The notes beneath the pieces are model-generated. The model saw nothing but the letters and a program-made list of their open reading frames with translations. It made no database searches and had not been told where the DNA came from. 64,000 nt of DNA, from positions 1,550,001-1,614,000 of the forward strand of contig OZ244865.1 of the NCBI GenBank assembly GCA_965221075.1, read 5' to 3'. Position 1 is the first letter of the stretch; the number at the start of each line of letters is the position of its first letter. This DNA is from UBA2970 sp965221075 (GTDB taxonomy: Bacteria > Verrucomicrobiota > Verrucomicrobiia > Limisphaerales > AAA164-E04). Made by a program: the position numbers and the translations under genes. Positions 20,786 through 28,818 of the stretch are shown one piece after another.

Positions 20786-20920
20786 TTACCCGCTCCGCGC
20801 CTTGTACTTTCTCCTGAACCTCTGTCGCAGCCGCCTGATCGTGTGAGCGTCGATGGCCCGGTGTAGGAAGAGCTTGCCTGCCCAAGGCAGAGGTAGTTCG
20901 CCCAGCCGGAAAGCTTCCAT
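20786..20920 (-). CDS. possible 44-residue ORF, probably a mobile-element fragment
   Basis: A short frame starting with ATG and ending TAA, with a plausible basic protein (LPLPWAGKLFLHRAID, then TIRRLRQRFRRKYK). The composition looks like real coding sequence, unlike the shadow frames here, and resembles the DNA-binding or C-terminal piece of a transposase, but I cannot assign a family. No ribosome site is obvious. It is more likely a decayed fragment than a working gene. Confidence 0.3.
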   Translation of the reverse strand: MEAFRLGELPLPWAGKLFLHRAIDAHTIRRLRQRFRRKYKARSG

Positions 20921-20984
20921 GTGTTAGTGTTATTCAAGTAGTAATTTCGGTGAACTGGGAGTTCTACGTGAATTACGACGGTCT

Positions 20985-21013
20985 TTGACCCCGGATTCCC
21001 AATCTCTTACCTT
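20985..21013 (+). promoter_or_regulatory. promoter of the toxin-antitoxin operon
   Basis: TTGACC, a 17-base spacer and TACCTT, about 50 bases before the antitoxin ATG. Confidence 0.5.
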
Positions 21014-21029
21014 GATGTGCGGACAGACT

Positions 21030-21042
21030 CGACAGGCTGTCG
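21030..21042. promoter_or_regulatory. palindromic operator candidate upstream of the antitoxin
   Basis: A perfect 6+1+6 inverted repeat (CGACAG G CTGTCG) lies between the predicted transcription start and the ribosome site. Ribbon-helix-helix antitoxins of this class autoregulate by binding short inverted repeats at such a position. Confidence 0.4.
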
Positions 21043-21062
21043 TCCGATCAGGAGGCACTGGC

Positions 21063-21320
21063 ATGGGCACCAACATCACCGTCCGCAACATCGATCCCGG
21101 CGACAAGTTCTGGCTCAGGCGAGAAGCGCGCCAGATCGGCGTGTCGATGGAGGAGCTGGTCCGCCGCCTGATCCGCGAGAAGCGCACCAGGACCGAGTGC
21201 CGGCTCAAGCCCTCCGAGGCCTTTGCTCGGCATTTCGGGGAGGAGCACGGCGTCGAACTGCCACCACCGGTCCGATACGGCTACAAACCGCCATCCCTTT
21301 CCGCTAAGGACGGGGAATGA
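21063..21320 (+). CDS. FitA/VapB-like ribbon-helix-helix antitoxin
   Basis: An 85-residue antitoxin of the FitA-like (plasmid-stability) group. The N-terminus ITVRNIDPGDKFWLRREARQIGVSMEELVRRLI is the expected beta-strand followed by two helices that dimerise and bind operator DNA. The C-terminal half (SEAFARHFGEEHGVELPPP) would wrap the PIN toxin. A GGAGG sits 7 bases before the ATG, making the start secure. It overlaps the toxin gene at ATGA, the standard arrangement. Confidence 0.85.
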   Translation: MGTNITVRNIDPGDKFWLRREARQIGVSMEELVRRLIREKRTRTECRLKPSEAFARHFGEEHGVELPPPVRYGYKPPSLSAKDGE

Positions 21321-21718
21321 CGGCCCCGCTCGCCTGGCTGATAGACACCAACGTCGTTTCTGAGATGATGTGGGCGCGGCCTGAGCCTCGGGTCGCCGCC
21401 TATCTGGATTCTATCGCCGACGACGGCATCGGCCGAATTGCCCCCGGCCGACGCCGCCAAGGCCTCACCGACCGCTTCCACGGACTTCTCGACGAGCTGT
21501 TCGAGGATCGCATCGTGGAGTGGACCCTGGCAGACGCCCGTGAGTGCGCACAGATAATGGAATCCAAGCGCCGTCGCGGCGAGGCGCTCGACGACCAAGT
21601 GCCCGATGCTTTCCTCCCGGCCGCGGCCGCCACGCGTGGGCTTGCCGTGGTCACCCGTAACACGGGCGAGTTTCGCAACACCGGCGTCGAGACCGTCGAT
21701 CCCTGGTCGGCACGATGA
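21317..21718 (+). CDS. FitB/VapC-like PIN toxin, probably inactivated by internal deletion
   Basis: A 133-residue PIN-domain protein, normally a magnesium-dependent RNase. The first acidic motif LIDTNVVSE (residues 8-16) and the late VPDAF and VTRNTGEF motifs are present. The strand-helix segment that normally follows YLDSIAD and carries the second catalytic residue (a Glu in an ITxxE-type motif) is missing: the protein goes straight from DDGIG to RIAPGRRR. Family members have about 14-16 more residues here, often ending in another GIG. This suggests an in-frame deletion between short GGCATCGG repeats. The product may still bind its antitoxin but probably cannot cleave RNA. Confidence 0.8.
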   Translation: MTAPLAWLIDTNVVSEMMWARPEPRVAAYLDSIADDGIGRIAPGRRRQGLTDRFHGLLDELFEDRIVEWTLADARECAQIMESKRRRGEALDDQVPDAFLPAAAATRGLAVVTRNTGEFRNTGVETVDPWSAR

Positions 21719-21875
21719 GCGGAACCTGTCAATGGCATTGAGACACTGGATCCGTCAATTAATTGAGCATTTCCACGCATCGACAGGGTTGTCGGTATGC
21801 TGGATGACGCTGCAGCTCCCAGCCAGGAGCGGAGGCCTCCGGCCCTTCACTGCAGGGGGCGCTGCCCCCTGCACC
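21718..21875 (+). repeat. 158-bp dispersed repeat, copy 1
   Basis: Begins AGCGGAACCTGTCAATGG at the toxin stop codon and ends at GCCCCCTGCACC. It contains a perfect 9-bp hairpin (GCAGGGGGC GCT GCCCCCTGC) near its right end. The second copy at 39963-40120 has the same length, is inverted, and differs at about ten positions by my alignment. It carries no complete gene. Confidence 0.8.
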
Positions 21876-21985
21876 TCAGTTGCCAAGAGCGAAGACATCC
21901 TGGCGAAGATCAAGCGTGCCAGGGCACGGCTCGCAGAGTGCCGAGCCACAAGCGTTTTGAACTAGCTTTATAGAGCACAGGACGC
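21876..21985 (+). mobile_element. IS630-type remnant, right end only
   Basis: Homologous to the right half of the element at 20503-20699, base for base with scattered changes. It encodes the same transposase C-terminus (VAKSEDILAKIKRARARLAEC) and ends in an end sequence related to the other copy, next to TA at 21986-21987. On the minus strand that TA plus the element's terminal G forms the TAG stop codon of copA. No left end is visible; the 158-bp repeat adjoins it directly. Confidence 0.65.
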
Positions 21986-24195
21986 TAGGGCCCTGAGGGG
22001 AAGCGGCGGTGGCGCAGGCGGATGGCGTTGCCCACCACCACCAGATCGGAGAGGCCCATGGCCAGGGCGCAGAAGAGAGGGGAGAGGAAGCCCAGGAAGG
22101 CCAGGGGAATGCCCAGGGCGTTGTAGAAGAAGGCCCAGAACAGGTTCTGCCGGATGGTGGATCTGGTGGCTCGGGCGATGGCGATCGCCTGGGGAAGGGC
22201 CTGAATGTCGGAGCGCACCAGCACCATGTCCGCCGAATCCCGGGCCAGGTCCGAGGCTCTTGCCACCGCGATTCCCAGATCGGCCGCTTCCAGGGCCGGA
22301 GCGTCGTTGATCCCGTCTCCCACGAAGCACACCCGCTCGCCTGCCTCCCTGCGCTGGGCGATGTAGCGGGCCTTGTCCTGGGGGGAGGCCTCGGCGATCC
22401 AGGAGGAGATCCCCAGATCCTCGGCGAGGCTCCGCACCGTTTCCTCCCGATCTCCGCTTAAAAGCGAAACCGAGACTCCCTGGCTCCGGAGCCGCTCCAG
22501 GGTGTCCCGGGCCCGGGGCTTGGCCGGGTCCCTCAGGACCAGCAGGCAAGAGACCCTCCCGTCCACCGACAGGGCGATCCTGGGATCGCCGGGCCGGCCC
22601 GGGGCGGATTCCGGCTCCCGCTCCTCCTCCGCCCCGGTCCAGGAAAGGGATCCCAGCCGGACCGGGAGCTTCCGTCCCTCCACCTCCACCCTGGCCTCCA
22701 GTCCCTTGCCCGCAATCTCCCTCCACTCCGCGGTCTCGAGCGGCGGGCCGGAGGCCCAGCGGGCCACCGCCCTGCTGTAGGGATGCCGGGACAGGGAGGC
22801 CAGGGAGCCGCAGATCCTGCCCAGCAGGGACTCCGGATAGTCCCCGTTGGTGGCCCGGAAGCCGGCCACCTCGGGCCGGCCCAGGGTCAGGGTCCCGGTC
22901 TTGTCGAACACCATGCGGCCGATCTGCCCCGAGAGCTCCAGGGCCCTTCCGTTGCGCATGAGGATGCCGCGGGAGGCGGCCGCGTGGCTCCCGGCCAGGA
23001 TGGCGATGGGCGTGGCCAGTCCCATGGCGCAGGGGCAGGCGACGATGAGCACCGATGCGGCGAAGACCACGCCCGCGCCCAGGGGCGAGGCGGGAATGGG
23101 CATTTCCCACAGCCACCCGGAGAGGACCTCGTGCCAGCGGCTCATGGATCCGTGCAGCAGGAACCAGGCGGAGAAGGCGGCCAGGGCCGCCAGGATCACC
23201 ACGGGGACGAAGACCGCGCTGATGCGGTCGGCCAGCCTCTGGAGCCCGTGCCGGATCTGGCGGGCCTCCTCCGCCATGCGGACGATGCGGAAGAGGGCGG
23301 TCTCCCGGCCCACCCCGGTCGCCTCCACCGAGATGGCCCCGGTCAGGTTCAGGGTCCCGGCATGCACCTCGTCGCCCGGCTTCCTGGCCACCGGCAGCGA
23401 CTCTCCGGTGAGCATCGACAGATCGCAGGAGGACTCCCCCTTCCGGACGACCGCATCTACCGGTATCCGCTCTCCGGGGCTGACCAGCACCCGGTCTCCA
23501 GGGAGCAGGGAGGCCGTGGGCACCTGGGAGAGCCCCCCTCCGGGCTCCTCGCGCCGGGCCGTGTCGGGACACAGGGAGAGGAGGGTCTCGACCCGCCCTC
23601 CCGCCCGGCGCGCCACCCGGCGCTCGATGGCGTGCCCCAGCGAGACCAGCGAGAGGATTCCCACCGACTCGACGAAGTGCAGATGGCGGGGACCGTCCGG
23701 CATGGCCAGCAGGGCCGCGCTGTACACGAAGGCCGTGGTGGACCCGAGGCTCACCAGCGCGTCCATGCCCGTCCTTCCCGCCTTCAGGGATCTCCAGGCG
23801 TTCCGGTAGAAGGGAAGACCGAGGACGGCCTGCACCGGCAGCGCCAGCAGGAAGGCCAGGGGCCCGTACCACTGGCGCTCCTGCCAGCCCAGCAGCCACT
23901 CCGCCGCCAGCAGGAACGAAAGCGAGCCCAGCCCCAGCCACAGCCCGGCGCCGCGGCTCTTGCCTCCCTGGCGCGCCACCCGGTATCCCGCGCTGCGAAC
24001 CGCCTCCGCGATGCTCTGGCGGATGTTCCGGGGGCAATCCCCGGCCAGCTCCACCCGGGCCGATCCGCCGCCTTCCAGATCGACCCGCGCCATGAGCACC
24101 CCGTCGACCGCCTCGATCGCCTGGACGACGCTCTGGGCGCAGTGGGCGCAGGTCATGCCAGCTATCCCCAGCTCGATGCTCCTGATCTCCGTCAT
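21985..24195 (-). CDS. copA: copper-transporting P1B-type ATPase
   Basis: A 736-residue inner-membrane pump that exports Cu(I) using ATP. In order: an N-terminal HMA metal-binding domain with GMTCAHC (residues 13-19), paired membrane helices, the actuator loop TGES, the membrane metal site CPCAMGLATP, the phosphorylation site DKTGTLTLG, the ATP-binding HP motif (SRHPYSRAV) and GDGINDAPAL. The last helix reads MGLSDLVVVGNAIRL; Cu(I) pumps usually have MxxSS here, so the second Ser is replaced by Asp. The stop codon is supplied by the abutting IS630 remnant. No CueR-type regulator or operator is visible upstream. Confidence 0.93.
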   Translation of the reverse strand: MTEIRSIELGIAGMTCAHCAQSVVQAIEAVDGVLMARVDLEGGGSARVELAGDCPRNIRQSIAEAVRSAGYRVARQGGKSRGAGLWLGLGSLSFLLAAEWLLGWQERQWYGPLAFLLALPVQAVLGLPFYRNAWRSLKAGRTGMDALVSLGSTTAFVYSAALLAMPDGPRHLHFVESVGILSLVSLGHAIERRVARRAGGRVETLLSLCPDTARREEPGGGLSQVPTASLLPGDRVLVSPGERIPVDAVVRKGESSCDLSMLTGESLPVARKPGDEVHAGTLNLTGAISVEATGVGRETALFRIVRMAEEARQIRHGLQRLADRISAVFVPVVILAALAAFSAWFLLHGSMSRWHEVLSGWLWEMPIPASPLGAGVVFAASVLIVACPCAMGLATPIAILAGSHAAASRGILMRNGRALELSGQIGRMVFDKTGTLTLGRPEVAGFRATNGDYPESLLGRICGSLASLSRHPYSRAVARWASGPPLETAEWREIAGKGLEARVEVEGRKLPVRLGSLSWTGAEEEREPESAPGRPGDPRIALSVDGRVSCLLVLRDPAKPRARDTLERLRSQGVSVSLLSGDREETVRSLAEDLGISSWIAEASPQDKARYIAQRREAGERVCFVGDGINDAPALEAADLGIAVARASDLARDSADMVLVRSDIQALPQAIAIARATRSTIRQNLFWAFFYNALGIPLAFLGFLSPLFCALAMGLSDLVVVGNAIRLRHRRFPSGP

Positions 24196-24490
24196 CAGAA
24201 CCCCGATGGAGCTATTCCTAGAGTGCCTCCCTGGAGCGGCTCCTGTCCAGGCAGGGATCCCGTTCTTCCCGTGGAGACGTCCTGGCTGGGCCCGGAGCCG
24301 CCCGTCGCCCTGGCGGGACCGGCTGGAGCTCCTTCATCCTGGGCCAGGGGGATCGGGCACGGCCTCAGCGATCCCCGCTGCTCCGTGCCTGGCTTCGTCC
24401 TGGAGCCCGATCCTCGGGCCCGCCCGCATCGCCGCAGGCGCTCCCGCGCCGGATCGGGGAGCGGATCCTCGGAAGCGCTCCCTACCGGTC
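24196..24490. other. upstream region of copA
   Basis: 295 bases between two minus-strand genes, holding the copA promoter region and the 3' end of the upstream gene's transcript. A TAGGAATAGC stretch about 30 bases before copA could be a -10 region, but no good -35 or metal-regulator dyad is visible. Confidence 0.35.
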
Positions 24491-27340
24491 CTACCGGACC
24501 TTCATCACGCCGCGCATCAGGACGTGGTGGCCGGGGAAGGTGCAGACGTAGGGGTAGTCTCCCGGTTCCTGCGGCGCGTCGAACTCCAGCGCCTCCTGCT
24601 GGGCGTGGTCCACCAGGGAGCTGGCGGCGAGGATCTTGTCGCTCTCGGGAAGCCAGTCGGCGTCGAAGCCCGCCGATCCCAGAGCGATGGCGGCCAGGGC
24701 CACCTCGTCGGCGGCTCCGGGAGCGGTGAAGACGATGTTGTGGGGCATGTAGTCGGGATTGGAGAAGGCGACCCGCAGCGGGCTTCCGGCCTCCACCTCG
24801 AACTCGGGGACGTCGTAGCGCATCTGCTCCACCACGGTGCCGATCCGGATCTGCACCCGTCCGTCCGCCTCGCCGACCACCCCCGAGGCCTGTTCCACGG
24901 GCTCCTCCTCCAGGGAGGCCAGCTCGATCGAGGCCCGGGTGGTGGGCACGTTGTACCAGAAGTGCTGGACGGTCCCGGCCGCGCGGCGGGCGTGCGGCTC
25001 GGGGCTCTTGAGCAGGGCGGCGAGCAGCTGGGGGTTGCGCACGTTGTGCTGCTGGTGCAGCCACAGGGCCTCCAGCAGGTGGTGGGCGTCCTTCCTGCTT
25101 CCGGGATCGAACTGCACCGTCCACTTCTCCAGCTCCCTGATCACCTCGCCGGTGGGCCGCTCGGAGAGCTCGATGCGGGTGCGGTAGCGCACTCCGTCCA
25201 CCGGATGCTTCAGGTTGTCGAGCAGCTTCCCGATCGGCTCCCCGTCGATGGCCACCGGCTCCTGCAGCGGGCGCCCCTCGGCCACCATGCGGTAGATGCG
25301 CCCGTGGCGGTGGTCCCGGTTGGGGTCGCGGATGTTGTGCTGCATGTGGCCGATGATCACGTTCTGCCAGTCGGCCACGTAGAGGGCTCCGTCCTCGCCG
25401 AACTCCATGTCGGTGGGACGGAAGTTGCGGTCGCTGCTCACCATCAGGTCCCCCTTCGGCTCCCCCCACACCACGCCGGTGTGGGGATTGCGGTCCAGCG
25501 CGTACTGCTTGATGCCCAGGAAGCCGATGGTGTTGAGGATCAGGAAGTCCCCCTGCATCGACTCGGGAAACTGGGAGCTGGAGACGATCCCGTTGGCCGG
25601 CACCGGACGCACCTCCCGGTCGAGCAGGTTGCGCATCCGGAATCCGGTCTCGTGGGGGTAGACCTGCTTGGCCTGCCCCGAGGTGCCGTCGTTGGCGTAG
25701 TGGTAGCCCCAGTAGTCGAAGGAGATGCCGTGGGGGTTGGGACTGTTGGCGGCGTGGAAGTCGATGGTGTAGCGCCGGGGATCGAAGCGGTACATGCCGC
25801 TGGCCCCGGTGCTCAGGGGAGCGGCCCAGGGGCTCTCGATCGTGTTGACCAGGAAGATGCCGCTCTGCCAGTAGATGCCCCCGTCGGGACCGTAGGTGAA
25901 GGCGTTGGCCGCGTGGTGGGTGTCGGCCGAGCCGATCCCGTTGAGCAGGGCGATGCGGACATCGGCCACGTCGTCGCCGTCGGTGTCCTTCAGGAACAGG
26001 ATGTCGGGCTGGGAGGCCACCAGCACCCCGCCGTTCCAGAACTCGATCGCGCTGGGGTTGTGCACCTTGGCGAAGGTGATGGCCCTGTCGGCGATCCCGT
26101 CCCGGTTCTCGTCGGGGAGGATGAGCAGCCTGTCGTCCATCTCCTTGAGCGGCTCCCACTTGGGGTAGGTGGGCCAGGTGGCCACCCAGAGCCGGCCGCG
26201 GGTGTCGACCGCCATCTGCACCGGGTTGACCAGCTCGGGGAACATCCGCTCGTCGGCGAAGAGGTTGACCGCGAAGCCGTCGGGCACGGCCAGCCGGTCC
26301 ACCCCCTCCTCGCCGCTGATGTACTGGAGCGAGCCCTCCTTGTCGGGGTTGGAGCTGCGGCTGCCTCCGCCCACGTTGGAGACGACCGGGACGGGGCCGG
26401 GCACGTTGGAGTCGTCCACCTCGATGTCCGTCCCCCGTGCCAGGGCCCAGATCCTCCGGTCCCGGTTGGCGGCCATGATGTCGAGCATGCGCAGCTCGTG
26501 CTGCAGCACCTCGAAGTTGGTCTGGCCGTCGACGAACTTGAGCCCCGAGCGTCCGCCCCAGACGTCGTTGCCGTCGGTGGCCCGGTAGCGGTTGAACCAG
26601 TGCCAGTTCTTGTCGAGCACCGCCTGCCGCAGGGGCTCGTGCTCCGGCCCGAAGGAGAGCCTGCTTCCGGCCAGGGCCGAGGCGATGGCCTCGGCCACCA
26701 GGCGGTTGCCGGTCTCGGTGAGGTGGATCCCGTTGAGGGTCAGCGGCTCCTCGGTCTCCTCGTAGAGCTTCCGGGAGATGGCGAAGAGATCGACGAACTG
26801 CGCGCTGCGGGACCGGGCCACCTCCCGGACCGCCTCCCCGTAGCGCTCCAGCATCGGGTTGCGGGCGCTGCCGTCGGGCAGGTTCCGGTCCCCGGTGTCC
26901 TCGTGGGCCAGCGGGGAGAAGAGCGCCAGGGCGGGGGCGCTCCGGCCGTTGGGGCGCAGCCTGCGGTAGCTGTCGACCATCCCCTCCAGGCCGGCCTTGA
27001 AGCCGGCCAGCCCCTCCTCGCCCTTCCACGCCTCGTTGGCCCCGAAGAAAACCAGGATGGTGTCGGCCCGGCAGTGGGCGAGGTACTCCTCGGGAGCCGT
27101 GAAGCCCTTGCTGCGGGGCCGGCTGTCCACCTCGTCGCCGGGAAAACCGAGGTTGCGGAAGACCAGGGAGCGCTCGGGATAGCGGGCCTGCAGCAGGGTC
27201 TCCAGCCAGCCGTGGCGCTGCATCCGCTCGGCGGTGGAGTTCCCGATCAGGCAGACGCGATCCCCGTGCCGGAACTCCAGGGCCGAAAGGGAAGCCAGGC
27301 CGGCCAGCAGGAACAGGAGGGGATGGAAGGATCGGATCAT
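24491..27340 (-). CDS. secreted SGNH-like / quinoprotein-type propeller / cupredoxin fusion
   Basis: A 949-residue exported protein. Signal peptide: residues 1-20 (MIRSFHPLLFLLAGLASLSA). Residues about 21-230 are an SGNH/GDSL-hydrolase-like domain with LIGNST (block I Ser), GFPGD, FFGANE and NGIHLTETGN (His). Residues about 300-720 form a beta-propeller of the TIGR02604 membrane-bound-dehydrogenase type, with calcium-like DENRDGIAD and DTDGDDVAD loops. A helical stretch follows. The last 120 residues are a plastocyanin/auracyanin-like cupredoxin with all type-1 copper ligands: His in MPHN, then Cys, His and Met in YVCTFPGHHVLMRGVM. No CxxCH is present, so copper replaces the usual haem domain. 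It may form an operon with the phosphomutase 59 bases upstream. Confidence 0.85.
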   Translation of the reverse strand: MIRSFHPLLFLLAGLASLSALEFRHGDRVCLIGNSTAERMQRHGWLETLLQARYPERSLVFRNLGFPGDEVDSRPRSKGFTAPEEYLAHCRADTILVFFGANEAWKGEEGLAGFKAGLEGMVDSYRRLRPNGRSAPALALFSPLAHEDTGDRNLPDGSARNPMLERYGEAVREVARSRSAQFVDLFAISRKLYEETEEPLTLNGIHLTETGNRLVAEAIASALAGSRLSFGPEHEPLRQAVLDKNWHWFNRYRATDGNDVWGGRSGLKFVDGQTNFEVLQHELRMLDIMAANRDRRIWALARGTDIEVDDSNVPGPVPVVSNVGGGSRSSNPDKEGSLQYISGEEGVDRLAVPDGFAVNLFADERMFPELVNPVQMAVDTRGRLWVATWPTYPKWEPLKEMDDRLLILPDENRDGIADRAITFAKVHNPSAIEFWNGGVLVASQPDILFLKDTDGDDVADVRIALLNGIGSADTHHAANAFTYGPDGGIYWQSGIFLVNTIESPWAAPLSTGASGMYRFDPRRYTIDFHAANSPNPHGISFDYWGYHYANDGTSGQAKQVYPHETGFRMRNLLDREVRPVPANGIVSSSQFPESMQGDFLILNTIGFLGIKQYALDRNPHTGVVWGEPKGDLMVSSDRNFRPTDMEFGEDGALYVADWQNVIIGHMQHNIRDPNRDHRHGRIYRMVAEGRPLQEPVAIDGEPIGKLLDNLKHPVDGVRYRTRIELSERPTGEVIRELEKWTVQFDPGSRKDAHHLLEALWLHQQHNVRNPQLLAALLKSPEPHARRAAGTVQHFWYNVPTTRASIELASLEEEPVEQASGVVGEADGRVQIRIGTVVEQMRYDVPEFEVEAGSPLRVAFSNPDYMPHNIVFTAPGAADEVALAAIALGSAGFDADWLPESDKILAASSLVDHAQQEALEFDAPQEPGDYPYVCTFPGHHVLMRGVMKVR

Positions 27341-27399
27341 GGGATGGTTGCGCTGGGAGAGGCCGCATTGCACAGCCTCGGGCCCCCGTTGTCGATCCA

Positions 27400-28818
27400 T
27401 TATTGCGCGGGGCGCCAGACCTCCCGGGCCAGGGCGGCTCCCTTCCGGATCAGGCTGCGGGTCCCCCTGGGGCTGGAGGACTCGGCGTAGATGCGCAGGA
27501 CCGGCTCGGTTCCCGAGCCCCGCAGCATCAGCCAGGCTCCGTTCCTGGCGATGTACTTCACCCCGTCGAAGGAGAGCGTCCGCTCCAGCGGCGAGCCGAG
27601 GAGGGTGGCGGGGGGGCGGTCGCGGCAGCGCTCCATCAGCTCCTCCCGCCTCTCCAGGGGGAAGCTCCGGTCCTGCCGGGCGTAGTGGTGCGCCCCGTAG
27701 AGCTCCTCCAGCCGGGCCAGCAGGCGCGGCAGAGGGGTCCGGGAGACCGCCAGCGTCTCCAGCAGCGCCAGGCCGGCCAGCAGGCCGTCGCGCTCGGGGA
27801 CGTGTCCGGCGAAGCCGATGCCGCCGCTCTCCTCGAAGCCCAGCATCACGTCGCCCTCGAGCATCTCCTTGCAGATGTACTTGAATCCCACTCCGGTCTC
27901 CACCAGGGGGAGATCCAGCTCCCGGCACATCCGGTCCACCATGGAGGTGGTGGTCAGGGCCTTGACCACCCGGCCCCGGGCCTTGCGGAAGCCGACGAAG
28001 TGCTGCAGGAGCAGGCAGATGATCTGGTGGGTGGTCAGGGGGCCGCCCGTACCGTCCATGCCGCCGATGCGGTCGGCGTCCCCGTCGGTCACCAGGCACA
28101 GGTCGTGGGGGTGGGCGGCCAGGTACCGGCTGGTGGCGTGGTAGTTGGAGGGGATCGGCTCGGGATTGATGCCGCCGAAGCCGGGATTGCGCTCCGCCCG
28201 GAGGGCGGTGACCCGGCAGCTGGTGCCTTCCAGCAGCCGCTCGAAGCATCCGGCCCCGGTTCCGTGCAGGGCGTCGTGGGCCAGGCGGAGCTTCGAGCGT
28301 CCGATGGCCTCCATGTCCACCAGCTTCAGCAGGGAGCGGGCGTAGCCGGGAAGGATGTTCCTCCTGCGGATCAGGGGGCTTCCCGGGGCGCGGCGCGCCG
28401 GCCCGCGATCGAGCTGCGCCTCGATGCGGCGGCACAGGGAGGGATCGGCCGAGCCCCCGAAGTGGGCCTTGATCTTGAAGCCGTTGAAGCGGGGCGGATT
28501 GTGGCTGGCGGTGATCATCACCCCCCCGCAGGCCCGGGACGCCCTGACATGGTAGGAGACCGCGGGAGTGGGCAGGGGGCGGTCCGAGAGGATCACCTGG
28601 AATCCGCTGGCGGCCATCACCTCGGCGGTCCTCTCGGCGAACTCGGGAGAGAGGAAGCGGTTGTCGTATCCCACCACCACCTTGCGGGAGGTTCCGGCGA
28701 TCCTCTGCCGCTTCCACACCCGGGCGGAGGCCTGGGCCACCCGCTCCAGGTTGGCGAAGGTGAAGTCCTCGGCGATGACCGCCCGCCAGCCGTCGGTGCC
28801 GAAGCGGATTCCGCTCAT
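27400..28818 (-). CDS. phosphoglucomutase/phosphomannomutase family enzyme
   Basis: A 472-residue alpha-D-phosphohexomutase that interconverts hexose-1- and -6-phosphates. The active-site phosphoserine is in TASHNPP (about residue 104). The metal loop is VTDGDADRIGG (about 244), the sugar-specificity loop is GFEESGGIG (about 325) and the phosphate-binding loop is RGSGTEPVLR (about 447). The N-terminus IRFGTDGWRAVIAEDFT matches the clade that includes bacterial phosphoglucomutases. Its ATG overlaps the stop of the upstream DUF1080 gene by one base (TGATG), implying coupled translation with a secreted glycan enzyme. Confidence 0.92.
   Translation of the reverse strand: MSGIRFGTDGWRAVIAEDFTFANLERVAQASARVWKRQRIAGTSRKVVVGYDNRFLSPEFAERTAEVMAASGFQVILSDRPLPTPAVSYHVRASRACGGVMITASHNPPRFNGFKIKAHFGGSADPSLCRRIEAQLDRGPARRAPGSPLIRRRNILPGYARSLLKLVDMEAIGRSKLRLAHDALHGTGAGCFERLLEGTSCRVTALRAERNPGFGGINPEPIPSNYHATSRYLAAHPHDLCLVTDGDADRIGGMDGTGGPLTTHQIICLLLQHFVGFRKARGRVVKALTTTSMVDRMCRELDLPLVETGVGFKYICKEMLEGDVMLGFEESGGIGFAGHVPERDGLLAGLALLETLAVSRTPLPRLLARLEELYGAHHYARQDRSFPLERREELMERCRDRPPATLLGSPLERTLSFDGVKYIARNGAWLMLRGSGTEPVLRIYAESSSPRGTRSLIRKGAALAREVWRPAQ

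Larger units (their letters stand above)
20700..21062. other. region between the IS630 remnant and the toxin-antitoxin pair
   Basis: It is relatively AT-rich for this genome. A hairpin-forming stretch lies at 20709-20745 (GGAAAGGTGCG and its imperfect inverse). The 20-base motif following the first TA at 20700 (TAGAGTCGGGGAAAGGTGCG) recurs imperfectly 64 bases downstream at 20764 (TAGACTCGGGAAATGTGCA), which looks like duplicated transposon-end DNA. A 44-codon open frame occupies 20786-20920 on the minus strand. The right end holds the promoter of the antitoxin gene. Confidence 0.5.

Noticed and set aside
24491..28717. Extension of the propeller-cupredoxin protein to 1408 residues
   Set aside because: The extra N-terminal part is the wrong frame of the phosphohexomutase gene, and a clear signal peptide begins at 27340.
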